From: Labrenzia sp. PHM005
GTDB taxonomy: Bacteria; Pseudomonadota; Alphaproteobacteria; Rhizobiales; Stappiaceae
Length of the DNA: 64,000 nucleotides
Reading direction: 5' to 3'
Assembly (NCBI RefSeq): GCF_006517275.1
Contig: NZ_CP041191.1
Location: 372,001 to 436,000 of the forward strand
Positions 1-9,290 of the stretch are shown here, one piece after another. The notes beneath the pieces were generated by a model that saw only the letters and a list, made by a program, of their open reading frames with translations, had not been told where the DNA came from and made no database searches. The first letter of the stretch is position 1, and each line of letters begins with the position of its first letter. Both the position numbers and the translations under genes were made by a program.

Positions 1-509
1 ACTCCATCGACGAGAGACAATTCCCGCTGCAGGAAGTCTGAGTAGTCTTTCAAGTCCCGGTAGGAAAATCCGTCAGATGTCACGGCCATCAGCAGGCCGA
101 AGACATCTCCAAAGTCATCATTGACCGCCGGCCGGCCGGCACCCGGTGGCAAAGAGCTCTCCACATCACGGATTTTACGGCGAAGTGTGTCCCAGATCTG
201 CGGGAGTTCATCGGACCAGAACCTGGGCTGGATCTCGACCTTGATGCTCGAAATGCCAGGCCGGCTCGTGCTCTCGATGTACTTGATTTCCTTAATTTCC
301 TGGAGCTTGAGCTCTATCCGTTCGGTAACTTCCTGCTCCACTTCTTCCGCGCTGGCACCGGGATATGGCGTAGCGATTACAGCGGTTTTGATTGTGAATT
401 CTGGATCTTCCAGCTGGCCGAGCTGGGTGTAAGCGCCGATCCCGCCCAACACCAGCATGATGACGGCAAACCAGACGAACTTGGCGTTTTCTACTGCAAA
501 CCGGGCCAT
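1..509 (-). CDS. RND efflux permease, AcrB/MexB-type, N-terminal part
   Basis: The frame is open from an ATG at 509 to the window edge, so only about the first 169 residues are visible. It begins with a cytoplasmic stretch (MARFAVENAK), a hydrophobic first membrane helix (FVWFAVIMLVLGGIGAY), then the start of the periplasmic porter domain with the family-typical PYPGASAEEVEQEV segment around residue 50. This family forms the proton-driven inner-membrane pump of tripartite efflux systems. The start lies 2 nt after the stop of the upstream adaptor gene, so the two are almost certainly co-transcribed. The substrate cannot be told from this fragment. Confidence 0.9.
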   Translation of the reverse strand, partial: MARFAVENAKFVWFAVIMLVLGGIGAYTQLGQLEDPEFTIKTAVIATPYPGASAEEVEQEVTERIELKLQEIKEIKYIESTSRPGISSIKVEIQPRFWSDELPQIWDTLRRKIRDVESSLPPGAGRPAVNDDFGDVFGLLMAVTSDGFSYRDLKDYSDFLQRELSLVDG

Positions 510-511
510 GA

Positions 512-1642
512 TCAGTTGCCGCCGTTGTCGTTCATCAGGGCAACTTTTTGGCCCTCGCGCAGCGAATTCGCTCCGGCAGTGACAATGATCTCACCCGGTT
601 CAAGACCCTCGTTGATGGCCAGGCCTTGAGTTCGCGGCGCTCCGACTTCGACTGGGCGCGCGGTTACAACATTTGACCCTGAACCAACAATCCAGACATG
701 CGGTTCAGTTTTCCCTTCTGGCGTAAACACAGCCGCCGGCGGAACCACGATGTTGCTGAAGGGCATATACTCTTCCGCAACCTGTCCCTTGGCGCGCCCA
801 GTCATGCCTGGAAGAACCTGAACGTTTTCAGGTTGGTCCATCAACAATGTGACGGGAAATGTGCGTGTTGTCGCCGACGCTTCAGTCCCGATTTCGGTAA
901 CTTTCGCCGGGATTTCTTCATTACCGACCGCATCGAAGGTCACCTTCACATCCGAAACGTATTTCGTCAGCCCGATGTAACGCTCCGGAATGTCGATCAC
1001 CATTTCGATGTGCTCGCTGTCCAGCACACGAAGGACCTGGGTTTGTGCCCGGATTTCCTCGAAATCCTCGACATATTTGGCGACGACCATCCCGTCAAAG
1101 GGGGCACCAAGCTCGGTGTAGGACAGGTTCAGCATGGCCTTGTCCAACGCCCCTTGCACGGAAGCAATCGACGCTTTGGTCGAACGTTCGGTTGCTGTGG
1201 CCCTGTCTAACAAGGATTGGGAGACATGGCCCCTTTCAAAGAGCTGCCGCTGCCGTTCGGTCTGTTCTCTGGCGTTTTCATAAGTTGCGATCGCGCTTTC
1301 CAGATCTGCAGACAAGCGATCTACTTCCGCCTGATAGGGAGCCGGATCGAGAGTGGCAACAACCTGATCCTTTTCCACCTGATCGCCAACTGCGACAGAA
1401 ATAGTGGTCAGTGTTCCAGAAACCGGAAACGCCAAGGAAACTTCCCGAGCCGCCCGCGCTGTCCCTATGAAGTACCGGCCGTGAAGGTCACTGGCATCTG
1501 ACACCAACATTGTCCGGACAGGGCGCACTATTTCAGCCACCTCCGGCGCACCGCTGTCATCCTGGCAACCGGTAACAAAAGCCGCGCCACCAAGGGCAAG
1601 AACGGCGCTGAGCCGTTTCCCGTTTTCTTTCAAGAAAGACAT
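512..1642 (-). CDS. RND efflux periplasmic adaptor (membrane fusion lipoprotein)
   Basis: This 376-residue protein is the periplasmic adaptor linking an RND pump to an outer-membrane channel. Residues 1-26 form a lipoprotein signal ending in VTGC, so Cys26 is probably lipidated. The lipoyl-like half motif (TISVAVGDQVEKDQVVATLD) follows around residue 80. A Gln/Arg-rich helical hairpin spans about 100-165, the second lipoyl half is near 175-205, and beta-barrel and membrane-proximal domains follow (ending LREGQKVAL). It immediately precedes the permease gene with a 2-nt gap. Family assignment is firm; substrate is unknown. Confidence 0.92.
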   Translation of the reverse strand: MSFLKENGKRLSAVLALGGAAFVTGCQDDSGAPEVAEIVRPVRTMLVSDASDLHGRYFIGTARAAREVSLAFPVSGTLTTISVAVGDQVEKDQVVATLDPAPYQAEVDRLSADLESAIATYENAREQTERQRQLFERGHVSQSLLDRATATERSTKASIASVQGALDKAMLNLSYTELGAPFDGMVVAKYVEDFEEIRAQTQVLRVLDSEHIEMVIDIPERYIGLTKYVSDVKVTFDAVGNEEIPAKVTEIGTEASATTRTFPVTLLMDQPENVQVLPGMTGRAKGQVAEEYMPFSNIVVPPAAVFTPEGKTEPHVWIVGSGSNVVTARPVEVGAPRTQGLAINEGLEPGEIIVTAGANSLREGQKVALMNDNGGN

Positions 1643-1891
1643 GATCAGCCACCCTGTCCGTCATTTTCGCATTGAGACATTCTCGATACTACGAAACTCA
1701 AACAGGGTATCGTCAAGCGAATTTCCGCAACGTCCATCTTGTTTTAGTTGCAGCAATCTATAACTGAAGCGATTCTGGTGTGTTCTACTGGCGGGATTTT
1801 TTTTTGCTTTGAAAAACAAAAAGCGACGCATGACGGCAGCTCTGTTGGCTTACATCTGCCGCGCATCGGTAACCGGATTTCTCCAAGGCGG

Positions 1892-2449
1892 TTACATCAT
1901 CGCGCCCGGCGACCTTTCTGTGAAGACGCGGATGTAATCTCCCGGTGAAGAGCCTGCCCAAAAGACCCAAAGGCGGAAGGGGTCTTTCGGATCGACCCAG
2001 ACATAATCTCCTGGCTCCAGGCCCCGGAGGTCTGTGCTGATGTAATTGACAGAGGTGTTGGCGAGAAAGTCTGTAGCGTCCAGTGTCGCGGGCAGCGCTG
2101 CGATCCCGAGGATCGGTGCATCAAAATCGACATACCCTTCGTGAATACCCGCCAGACTGTCGAAAAAGACGTAGTGGCTTGCAACGACTTTGCCTTGCGG
2201 AATGATGCCCCGATCACCGCCGATATCGACGCGCAGCGGTTCGCTCAAGAGAATATTCTGATCCTCGTCAAACGCATAAAGATGGTCGGTGTTGAAATTG
2301 TCATGGCCGACGGAAAAGGGCTTGGATGTGTCGAGCAGTTTAAACTCGCCATTGCCATTCTGGCGGAGTACTTCGCCATTTATCACCGTCGCGGCTGCAG
2401 GCGCGATGCTAAGAAACAGCACTGAAAAGATTGTAATCACCCGAACCAT
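1892..2449 (-). CDS. Secreted hypothetical protein with signal peptide
   Basis: I do not recognise this protein. From the ATG at 2449 it is about 185 residues and starts with a classical Sec signal (MVRVITIFSVLFLSIAPAAA), followed by an acidic, Gly/Asp-rich extracytoplasmic domain with no Cys and no second membrane segment. This ATG is preferred over upstream starts because an AAAGGGG ribosome site lies 5 nt before it; an in-frame ATG two codons upstream would abut that site. It stands alone between the efflux operon and an oppositely oriented gene. Beta-rich composition suggests a small secreted fold, but no function can be given. Confidence 0.7.
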   Translation of the reverse strand: MVRVITIFSVLFLSIAPAAATVINGEVLRQNGNGEFKLLDTSKPFSVGHDNFNTDHLYAFDEDQNILLSEPLRVDIGGDRGIIPQGKVVASHYVFFDSLAGIHEGYVDFDAPILGIAALPATLDATDFLANTSVNYISTDLRGLEPGDYVWVDPKDPFRLWVFWAGSSPGDYIRVFTERSPGAMM

Positions 2450-2654
2450 TGCCATCCCCTTTCGCTTCTGGATCTCACTATGTCGCGGGCCTTCATCAAC
2501 TGACATTGACGGATGCGTGAACAAGAGCGGCTGAGTGCCTTTTCTATTGGAGTGCGGTGCGTGGTTCGAGGCCGTTGATCAATGGCTTTATTTGAGAATG
2601 CACGAAAACTGATTCCGAACTACACTCAATACGTGCAACAGAAGGGTGGGGTTC

Positions 2655-3383
2655 ATGCGGCGGTGTTGTTTCGGTGTTGTTGTTCTTGCGATGATCAGCT
2701 GGTCCGGCACAGCGTCGGCAACATGGTCTGTCGTGGCAGTGGATCCGGCAACTGGCGAAGCGGGCGGCGCCGCGGCAACCTGCACACCTTGGGCGGCGGC
2801 GATCATCGGCGTCGTGCCGGGAAAAGGTGTGATCGTCACGCAAGCTCAGTCGAACAAGACCGCACGCCGTCTAGGTGAAAAACTGCTGCAGAAGGACATG
2901 CCGCCGGGCGCCATCATTACCGCAATCACCCAACCGGAGTTTGATCCCGATTTCAAACGCCAACAGCATGGCATCGCATCATTGCATGCAGGCGGTAAAG
3001 CAGCCGGTTTCACTGGACGGCGGACAGCCGACTATACGGGCGACCTCCAGGGAACAAACGTCTCCGTCCAAGGCAACATTCTTACCGGCCCGGATGTATT
3101 GACGGCCGGGCTTGAAGCATTTGAAGCCGCCGGAAATGACCCTGCAAATACTTTGGCAGACAGATTGCTGAAAGCCTTGGAAGCTGGCGCCGATAAGGGC
3201 GGCGACCGCCGGTGCGGAGACCAAACAGCGCTTTCAGCCTATCTCGTGGTTTATGAAAGAGACGCTCTGCCCGGGCAGCCGTCGTTAGAGTTTTCTGCGT
3301 CCCAGCTCATTCGCGGCGGCGAGAGTGCTGTCAAACTGCTGCGGGAAAAATACGACAGTTTCCGCCAAGAAAAAACCGAATAG
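2655..3383 (+). CDS. DUF1028 family secreted protein
   Basis: About 242 residues with an N-terminal signal peptide ending near ASAT. The mature protein starts WSVVAVDPATGEAG, the hallmark N-terminus of DUF1028 proteins, and later has SVQGNILTGPDVL and ALEAGADKGGDRR, which match the family's conserved QGN and GGDxRG blocks. DUF1028 proteins have an Ntn-hydrolase-like fold; their substrates are poorly defined. The ATG at 2655 is preferred to an in-frame GTG 9 nt upstream because a purine-rich GAAGGGTGGGG stretch precedes it. Here the usual RG of GGDxRG reads RC (GGDRRCGD), a small deviation. Monocistronic by context. Confidence 0.75.
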   Translation: MRRCCFGVVVLAMISWSGTASATWSVVAVDPATGEAGGAAATCTPWAAAIIGVVPGKGVIVTQAQSNKTARRLGEKLLQKDMPPGAIITAITQPEFDPDFKRQQHGIASLHAGGKAAGFTGRRTADYTGDLQGTNVSVQGNILTGPDVLTAGLEAFEAAGNDPANTLADRLLKALEAGADKGGDRRCGDQTALSAYLVVYERDALPGQPSLEFSASQLIRGGESAVKLLREKYDSFRQEKTE

Positions 3384-3706
3384 CTCTTGGTCTCAACACG
3401 CCTTGCTTGAATTTGCCGACGTCCAGCAAGAGGTTCTCAAATTTCTAAAGGAGACTTTGGAGAAATCAGCGCGACAGCGACTCGCCCGATGCCCGTAGGC
3501 ACCGCAATCGCAGTCCTTGGACAATGACTGTGCTTCGACCAGACACAACGCTGCGGTTTTCGGCCCACCGTCGAAACGTTAACAAAATGCCTGAAAACCG
3601 GAAACAATTTGCTGAAAAGCCTTAGCGCCGTTTTTGCACCTCTTCCCTATGGTGGCTTTAAAGCGCTCCAGTTGGAGCCAAAAAGTTCAATTGGGGGACA
3701 GAGGCC
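3384..3706. other. Intergenic stretch without a recognised gene
   Basis: These 323 bases hold no ORF with convincing codon use and no tRNA-like or riboswitch-like structure that I can see. The last part (GGGGGACAGAGG, 3692-3703) looks like a ribosome binding site for the short ORF that follows. Confidence 0.5.
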
Positions 3707-3892
3707 ATGCTCACGACAGGTTCAGAAGTTGCAACCACAGACGCGGATTTTGGCGATATGGCGGGCCCGGAGGCCGGATCAAATTTCTACCCGATCATGG
3801 GGGAAAACATCTCCATTCAAGCGATCGTCGAAGGTTCACTTCTGGCTGAAATCGAACTTGATCCGATTCCCGAATACGGTATCCATCTCTGA
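3707..3892 (+). CDS. Small acidic hypothetical protein (61 aa)
   Basis: This 61-codon ORF is not recognised. It is preceded by a strong purine-rich ribosome site (GGGGGACAGAGG) 3 nt before the ATG, and third codon positions are G/C-rich as in neighbouring genes, which supports translation. The peptide is acidic, lacks Cys, Lys and Arg, and ends DPIPEYGIHL. It has no signal peptide or membrane helix. A short leader plus a distinct C-terminal core could suggest a ribosomally made peptide precursor, but there is no modifying enzyme next to it, so that is speculation. Confidence 0.45.
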   Translation: MLTTGSEVATTDADFGDMAGPEAGSNFYPIMGENISIQAIVEGSLLAEIELDPIPEYGIHL

Positions 3893-4027
3893 GCGGCCTC
3901 TGAGGCGCTAGGGCGTTCCTGACAAAAAACAAAAATCCCCGCCCGCTTGGATCGGTTCTAATCTTCTTCCGTGCATACCCAACGGGGCCCCTGCCCCGGT
4001 CAGGCCAGCAGGAAGAAACTGTTGTCG

Positions 4028-4525
4028 CTACACCCCGAGCTTCACCACCACGTTGAGGAGCGTGTCGCGGAGGGATTGGACTTCGTCTTTGGTAAGGTTC
4101 TGGTAGATAACGCGCCGGTCGCCAGCCATCACACTTTCCATGGCTCTTTCGACAATCGATGTGCCGGCCTCAGTCAATCGCACGATCTTGCTGCGTTTGT
4201 CTGTGTCGTGATCTATCCGGGTCACAAGGCCATCTGTTTCCAGTTGTTTGAGAATTTTGGTCATGCCGCCGGATGTCATCAGCAGAGCACGATACAGATC
4301 GCTCGGCGACATTTCCCTCGGCTCAGGACAGCCGCGCAGAGCAACCAGGACCTCAAAGGCGCCATTGGTCAGGCCGTAAGCTTCCAGTTCTTTGGTGCAA
4401 CTCTGGTCGAGGACTTCGCTGAACCGGCTCATGCTGAGAAACAGCTCGGTTTCAACAGAAACAGCTTCCGGCCAGTTCTGGCGCATCTGCTCAAGGGCTT
4501 TGTCCAAGGGATAGGCTTTCGTCAT
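4028..4525 (-). CDS. MarR family transcriptional regulator
   Basis: A 165-residue protein with the MarR winged helix-turn-helix: helices around residues 25-60 (MSRFSEVLDQSC onward), recognition helix near LLMTSGGMTKILKQLE, then the wing with DHDTDKRSKIVRLTEAG. Such dimeric regulators bind palindromes and are usually released by small phenolic or toxic ligands. It is divergent from a PACE-type efflux gene, and a 6-bp-arm inverted repeat lies between them, so it most likely represses that pump and itself. The C-terminus is a dimerisation helix. Confidence 0.9.
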   Translation of the reverse strand: MTKAYPLDKALEQMRQNWPEAVSVETELFLSMSRFSEVLDQSCTKELEAYGLTNGAFEVLVALRGCPEPREMSPSDLYRALLMTSGGMTKILKQLETDGLVTRIDHDTDKRSKIVRLTEAGTSIVERAMESVMAGDRRVIYQNLTKDEVQSLRDTLLNVVVKLGV

Positions 4526-4568
4526 GAGATCCTCGTAAAATGCCTACCGTTTTCTAAATTATACCTTG

Positions 4569-4599
4569 CCAGAAAGATAGTTTGAATATATCTATCTGG
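4569..4599. promoter_or_regulatory. Palindromic operator candidate between marR and the PACE gene
   Basis: AGATAG at 4575-4580 and CTATCT at 4592-4597 form an inverted repeat with an 11-nt AT-rich centre, extended outward by CCAG (4569-4572) and GG. Its size and position between divergent genes suit a MarR dimer. It covers the in-frame TTG at 4582, which argues that the pump gene starts at the downstream ATG. Confidence 0.55.
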
Positions 4600-4626
4600 A
4601 AAGCTTTTTGGATAGTTAGGCGTGTT

Positions 4627-5052
4627 ATGAGAAGTTTCTGGGATAGAGTTCGGCACTCCGTGCTGTTTGAGGGGATCGCCCTTTCAATCGTCGCAGTGTT
4701 CGGAAGCTGGATTACGGGTCATTCCATTTCAGAGATTGGTGTTCTCGGGCTGATCATGTCGTTGATCGCCATGGGCTGGAACTTTGTTTACAACTGGTTG
4801 TTCGACAAATGGTATGTGGCCAACCGTGGCACCAAGCCAAGAACCGTCCCCTTGCGTGTTGTCCACGCGATCCTGTTTGAGGCGTGCCTGCTGGCGATCG
4901 GCATCATCGCGATCATGTGGTGGTTGCAGCTGGATTTCGTTCAGGCCTTGCTGCTTGATATCGGCTTTGCAGTGTTCTTTCTGGTTTACGCCTTCGTCTA
5001 CAACTGGGTCTACGATTTGGTGTTCCCGGTTCCGACGACCGAAGCCGCCTGA
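4627..5052 (+). CDS. PACE family multidrug efflux protein (two bacterial transmembrane pair domains)
   Basis: About 141 residues with four membrane helices in two tandem repeats. Each repeat begins with a conserved basic/His/Glu motif (RVRHSVLFEG and RVVHAILFEA) and ends with an aromatic motif (WNFVYNWLFD and YNWVYD). These are the signatures of the proteobacterial antimicrobial compound efflux family, typified by the Acinetobacter chlorhexidine pump AceI. The ATG at 4627 is chosen over an upstream TTG at 4582 that falls in the operator-like repeat. The divergent MarR gene is the probable local repressor. Substrate is unknown; short-chain diamines and biocides are known for the family. Confidence 0.88.
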   Translation: MRSFWDRVRHSVLFEGIALSIVAVFGSWITGHSISEIGVLGLIMSLIAMGWNFVYNWLFDKWYVANRGTKPRTVPLRVVHAILFEACLLAIGIIAIMWWLQLDFVQALLLDIGFAVFFLVYAFVYNWVYDLVFPVPTTEAA

Positions 5053-5293
5053 AGCACTCCTGACACAAAGAAAACTTATCCCCGTCATGGTTCCGTAAAC
5101 CAATTCAAGGCGCAGGATCCCAGGGTATCAGTACAAGAAGAATGGCCGGTGATCGAGGTTGAAACCAGCTCTCTGGAAACGAGTAGATCCCCGCATAGTG
5201 GCGGGGATGACGAAGGTGGTTTGAAACTGCGCTTTTCGAAATCCCCTATTTGTCCCTGACACGGTCCCAATCGAAATAGGAAACCAAACAAAA
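5053..5293. repeat. Intergenic region with a REP-like palindrome
   Basis: Between the PACE gene and the sdh terminator, ATCCCCGC (5187-5194) and GCGGGGAT (5201-5208) form a perfect 8-bp stem with a 6-nt loop, followed by GAC. The same stem sequence with the adjacent GAC/GTC occurs at 14676-14700, so this is probably one copy of a dispersed genomic repeat. No gene is seen here. Confidence 0.55.
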
Positions 5294-5319
5294 ACCGCCC
5301 CGAGTTTCCCTGGAGCGGT
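5294..5319 (-). terminator. Intrinsic terminator of the sdh operon
   Basis: Read on the minus strand, ACCGCTCC pairs with GGGGCGGT (one mismatch) across a 10-nt loop and is followed by TTTTGTTT. It sits about 40 nt after the sdhB stop. The plus strand also has TTTTCTGTTCTT, so it may work in both directions. Confidence 0.75.
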
Positions 5320-5360
5320 TTTCTGTTCTTCGATTTACCAAGGCAAAAGCCCCAGAAAAA

Positions 5361-6143
5361 TCACACGCGCCGCTCAACCAGCATTTTCTTGATCTCGGCG
5401 ATGGCCTTGGCGGGGTTGAGGCCTTTCGGGCAGGCCTGAGAGCAGTTCATGATGGTGTGGCAGCGGTAGAGGCGGAACGGATCTTCCAGATCGTCCAGGC
5501 GCTCACCGGTCGCTTCGTCCCGGCTGTCGATCAGCCAGCGGTAGGCCTGCAAGAGAATGGCTGGGCCGAGATACCGGTCGCCGTTCCACCAGTAGCTCGG
5601 GCAGGAAGTGGAGCAGCAGGCACACAGAATGCACTCGTAGAGGCCGTCCAATTTCTGGCGGTCTTCATGGGACTGGCGCCATTCCTTTTCCGGGGCCGGT
5701 GACACGGTTTTAAGCCACGGCTCAATGGAGCGGTGCTGGGCATAAAAACGGGTCATGTCCGGCACGAGGTCTTTAACCACCGGCATATGCGGCAGCGGAT
5801 AGATCTTGACCACATCACCAGCGACCTCATCCGTACCTTTTGTACAGGCGAGCGTGTTGGTGCCATCAATGTTCATGGCGCAGGAGCCGCAGATGCCTTC
5901 GCGGCAGGAGCGGCGGAAGGTCAGTGTCGGGTCGATCTTGTTCTTGATGTAGATAAGACCGTCCAGCACCATCGGGCCGCAATCGTCCTTGTCGACAAAA
6001 TACGTGTCGACACGCGGGTTGCGGCCGTCATCCGGATTCCAGCGGTAGATCCGGTATTCGGTGAGGTTGGTTGCGCCCTCCGGCTTGTCCCACACCTTGC
6101 CTTCCGTCACCTGAGAGTTTCGGGGAAGCGTCAGCTGAACCAT
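5361..6143 (-). CDS. sdhB: Succinate dehydrogenase iron-sulfur subunit
   Basis: SdhB carries electrons from the FAD of SdhA to ubiquinone through three clusters in respiratory complex II. The 260 residues show the plant-type 2Fe-2S ligands (Cys80, Cys85, Cys88, Cys100 within [10 protein letters not shown] and after), then two ferredoxin-like Cys groups: [12 protein letters not shown] from residue 171 and [14 protein letters not shown] from residue 228. These serve the 4Fe-4S and 3Fe-4S centres. Length is normal for the alphaproteobacterial protein. It is the last gene of the operon, but is separated from sdhA by an FkbM methyltransferase gene. Confidence 0.98.
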   Translation of the reverse strand: MVQLTLPRNSQVTEGKVWDKPEGATNLTEYRIYRWNPDDGRNPRVDTYFVDKDDCGPMVLDGLIYIKNKIDPTLTFRRSCREGICGSCAMNIDGTNTLACTKGTDEVAGDVVKIYPLPHMPVVKDLVPDMTRFYAQHRSIEPWLKTVSPAPEKEWRQSHEDRQKLDGLYECILCACCSTSCPSYWWNGDRYLGPAILLQAYRWLIDSRDEATGERLDDLEDPFRLYRCHTIMNCSQACPKGLNPAKAIAEIKKMLVERRV

Positions 6144-6203
6144 TTCTCAATGCTCCGCGTTGGGCCCAAGTTCGCGTCCGGGCCAATGCCTTCTAACTCG
6201 TGC

Positions 6204-7049
6204 TTACGCCGTGAGTTCGAAGACCATGTTGTCATTCGTCTGGCCGGTGACCTTGTAGGCCCGGTTTGCCAATTCAGACAGGCAATCCTCGGTCCAATAG
6301 GGCCGGCAATTTGTTTCAAGCAGGATCACGCGGGGCCACAAGGAGCGCTCCGCGTGCCGGAGGAACGGCAAAAGCACCCGGTCCTCGAACCCTTCGACAT
6401 CCACTTTCAGAACGTCGATCCGGGTCAGCATTTCATCATCGGTGATCGCCGTCAGCGGCTTGACATCGACAAAGGTCGGCGACCAATTGCCCGCCCATTC
6501 GCCGGTGGTCAGATCCTTGACGAGGGTAGCAAACCCATAGTTGGACGGCTCCAGCCACAGCGGCAGCGTGTCCTCTTTCGGGCCAACCGCCGTTTCAACC
6601 ACCTTGACGTTTTCAAGACCATTGGCCCGGATGTTGAATTTCAGCTTGGCCGCCGTGTGCGGATTGGCTTCAACGGCCAGAACCTCAGCGCCTTTTTGGG
6701 CGGCAAAGATTGAGTAAGAACCGATGTTGGCGCCGATATCGACAAACAGTTTGCCATTGCCCAGATAGGGTTCGAGCAGCTTGTGTTCGTCCCGCTCTGG
6801 CAACCGGCCTTTGGCCAGGATCTTGCGATCATCGTAGTTTTCGCCTGGGTAAATCCGGAACTTCAGGCCTTCTGCTTCCAGGTCATACGGCCCGGAGAAC
6901 ACCCAAGAGACCAGAGCCCGGATGCGCCGCCGCAAGCTTTTGGACAGATCGTGACGGTCGGCCAGACGCCAGGCAGCCCGGACCAGACGCTCGGCACGAT
7001 ACGTGCCGAACGGGCTTCTGGTATCCAGGATGGCCGCCATTTGATCCAA
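6204..7049 (-). CDS. FkbM family methyltransferase inside the sdh operon
   Basis: This 281-residue protein has a Rossmann SAM-binding motif (LFVDIGANIGSYSIFAA, residues 101-117), an acidic loop that should hold the SAM ribose (AVEANPHTAAKL) and the FkbM-type DVLKVDVEGFE segment. FkbM proteins are O-methyltransferases, often acting on sugars or polyketides; the substrate here is unknown. It lies 12 nt after sdhA and 60 nt before sdhB on the same strand, so it must be transcribed with them. The TTG start at 7049 has GGAGG 5 nt upstream; an ATG at 7040 is an alternative. No direct link to complex II is known to me. Confidence 0.88.
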   Translation of the reverse strand: MDQMAAILDTRSPFGTYRAERLVRAAWRLADRHDLSKSLRRRIRALVSWVFSGPYDLEAEGLKFRIYPGENYDDRKILAKGRLPERDEHKLLEPYLGNGKLFVDIGANIGSYSIFAAQKGAEVLAVEANPHTAAKLKFNIRANGLENVKVVETAVGPKEDTLPLWLEPSNYGFATLVKDLTTGEWAGNWSPTFVDVKPLTAITDDEMLTRIDVLKVDVEGFEDRVLLPFLRHAERSLWPRVILLETNCRPYWTEDCLSELANRAYKVTGQTNDNMVFELTA

Positions 7050-7061
7050 CCCCGCCTCCGC

Positions 7062-8891
7062 TTAGTAGACGCGCGCTTTCGGCGCGATCTTCTTCGGATC
7101 GATGCCACCGTCTTCGTGTTTGGTCAGCGGATCGGTGACGACCGGGCGGTACTCCAGCTTGACGTCGCCGGTTTCATCATCAACCCAAGACAGGGTGTGC
7201 TTGCGCCAGTCGTCGTCGTTGCGGCCGCCGAGCGGGCCGTCCTTGTAGTCTTCACGGGCATGGGCGCCGCGGGACTCCTTACGCGCTTCGGCGCCATAGA
7301 CGGTGGTGATCGCGTTCGCCATCAGGTTTTCCAGCTCCAGTGTTTCCACCAGATCGGAGTTCCAGATCATCGAGCGGTCAGAGACCTTGATGTCCTTCAT
7401 CTCGCCCCAGATTGCGCTCATGCCTTTGCAGCCCTGCTCAAGGCTTTCCTGGGTCCGGAAGACGGCTGCGTCTGCCTGCATCGTGCGTTGCATCTTGTCG
7501 CGCAGGGTAGCCGTCGTCGTGGAGCCGTTGGCGTTGCGCAAACGATCGAAGCGATCCATGATCTTTTCGCAAGACGCTTCGTTCGGGGTCGGCACAGCTT
7601 CTTTCGGATCAACAACCTCACCGGCCTTAATGGCAGCGGCACGGCCGAAGACCACCAGGTCGATCAGCGAGTTGGAGCCAAGACGGTTGGCGCCGTGAAC
7701 GGACGCACAGCCGGCTTCACCGACAGCCATCAGACCCGGCTGAATACGGTCCGGATTCTTTTCGTCCGCGTTCAGCACTTCACCCCAGTAGTTGGTCGGA
7801 ATGCCGCCCATGTTGTAGTGCACGGTCGGGATCACCGGGATCGGTTCCTTGGTGACATCGACGCCTGCAAAGATCTTGGCGCTTTCCGAAATGCCTGGCA
7901 GACGTTCTGCCAGGATCGCCGGATCAAGGTGATCCAAGTGCAGGAAGATGTGATCCTTGTCCTTGCCGACACCCCGGCCTTCGCGGATCTCCATGGTCAT
8001 ACAGCGCGAGACAACGTCACGGGAGGCCAGATCTTTCGCTGACGGCGCATAGCGTTCCATGAAACGCTCGCCTTCCGAGTTGACCAGATAACCGCCTTCA
8101 CCGCGGGCCCCTTCCGTGATCAAACAGCCGGAGCCGTAGATCCCGGTCGGGTGGAACTGAACAAACTCCATGTCCTGCATCGGCAGGCCCGCACGGGCGA
8201 CCATGCCGCCGCCATCACCGGTACAGGTGTGGGCGGACGTTGCCGAGAAATAGGCACGGCCATAGCCGCCGGTCGCCAGAACAACCATCTTGGCGGAGAA
8301 ACGGTGGATGGTGCCGTCATCAAGGTTCCACGCGATCACCCCCTGACAAACGCCGTCGTCGGACATGATCAGGTCGAGCGCGAAATACTCGATGTAGAAC
8401 TCCGCATTGTGGCGCAGAGACTGGCCATAAAGCGTGTGCAGAATCGCGTGGCCAGTCCGGTCAGCCGCCGCGCAAGTGCGCTGCACGGGAGGACCTTCAC
8501 CGTAGTTCTGCATGTGGCCGCCGAACGGACGCTGATAGATGCGGCCATCTTCCGTCCGGGAGAACGGAACGCCGTAGTGCTCCAGCTCGTAAACCGCTTT
8601 CGGTGCTTCGCGGGCAAGATATTCCATGGCATCGGTGTCGCCGAGCCAATCAGACCCCTTGACCGTGTCGTACATGTGCCATTCCCAGCAGTCCGGCGTC
8701 ATGTTGGTCAGAGACGCTGCGATGCCGCCCTGAGCTGCCACGGTGTGGGAGCGCGTCGGAAACACCTTGGTGATGCAAGCTGTGCGCAGGCCCTGCTCGG
8801 CCATGCCGAGCGTTGCACGCAAGCCCGCGCCACCGGCGCCAACGACAACCACATCATAGGTGTGGTCGACAAATTCATAGGTCTTGGCCAT
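7062..8891 (-). CDS. sdhA: Succinate dehydrogenase flavoprotein subunit
   Basis: SdhA oxidises succinate to fumarate with covalently bound FAD. The 609-residue protein has the dinucleotide fold ([12 protein letters not shown], from residue 15), the [10 protein letters not shown] segment whose His49 is the covalent FAD attachment point, and the substrate-site block HPTGIYGSG...EGARGEGG. Length and order match alphaproteobacterial SdhA throughout, with the typical C-terminus. It follows sdhD by 5 nt in the operon. Confidence 0.98.
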   Translation of the reverse strand: MAKTYEFVDHTYDVVVVGAGGAGLRATLGMAEQGLRTACITKVFPTRSHTVAAQGGIAASLTNMTPDCWEWHMYDTVKGSDWLGDTDAMEYLAREAPKAVYELEHYGVPFSRTEDGRIYQRPFGGHMQNYGEGPPVQRTCAAADRTGHAILHTLYGQSLRHNAEFYIEYFALDLIMSDDGVCQGVIAWNLDDGTIHRFSAKMVVLATGGYGRAYFSATSAHTCTGDGGGMVARAGLPMQDMEFVQFHPTGIYGSGCLITEGARGEGGYLVNSEGERFMERYAPSAKDLASRDVVSRCMTMEIREGRGVGKDKDHIFLHLDHLDPAILAERLPGISESAKIFAGVDVTKEPIPVIPTVHYNMGGIPTNYWGEVLNADEKNPDRIQPGLMAVGEAGCASVHGANRLGSNSLIDLVVFGRAAAIKAGEVVDPKEAVPTPNEASCEKIMDRFDRLRNANGSTTTATLRDKMQRTMQADAAVFRTQESLEQGCKGMSAIWGEMKDIKVSDRSMIWNSDLVETLELENLMANAITTVYGAEARKESRGAHAREDYKDGPLGGRNDDDWRKHTLSWVDDETGDVKLEYRPVVTDPLTKHEDGGIDPKKIAPKARVY

Positions 8892-8896
8892 CCGGG

Positions 8897-9280
8897 TTAA
8901 CCTCCAAAGCCAATCTTGAGCACTGCAAAGATGCAGCCGAAACCGATAAAGACGCAGAAGAACGTGTTGGCCATGACGGTCAGGACCTTCAGGCCTTCGC
9001 CATGCACGTAGTCTTCAATGATGACCTGCATGCCGAGCTTCATGTGATAGACGCCGGAGAGGATCACCAAGAGCAGGATGATGGAGACCAGAGGGTTCTT
9101 CAGGGTCTCAACAACATCTGCGTGGGTGGAGCCTTGCATCGAGATCACCAGAATCACGAAGAAGGAAATCAGGAAAACATTGGCAACAGCCGTCAGACGC
9201 TGTTTCCAAAAATGATCGGTGCCATCCTTGGCGGAGCCCAGGCCAAGAACTTTGCCGAGCGGAGTGCGCATATCGCTCAT
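8897..9280 (-). CDS. sdhD: Succinate dehydrogenase membrane anchor subunit
   Basis: A 127-residue protein with three membrane helices (about residues 30-48, 62-82 and 100-122). The segment [25 protein letters not shown] has the His that binds haem b in SdhD proteins, followed by the conserved Asp-Tyr of the quinone site. It starts 10 nt after sdhC and ends 5 nt before sdhA, the standard arrangement in complex II operons. Confidence 0.93.
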   Translation of the reverse strand: MSDMRTPLGKVLGLGSAKDGTDHFWKQRLTAVANVFLISFFVILVISMQGSTHADVVETLKNPLVSIILLLVILSGVYHMKLGMQVIIEDYVHGEGLKVLTVMANTFFCVFIGFGCIFAVLKIGFGG

Positions 9281-9290
9281 GACAGTCTCC

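Noticed and set aside
6783..8042. 419-codon plus-strand ORF opposite sdhA
   Set aside because: It lies antisense to sdhA and the FkbM gene, has no ribosome site and its translation (His/Arg/Val-rich) matches no family; it follows from high G+C codon use on the other strand.
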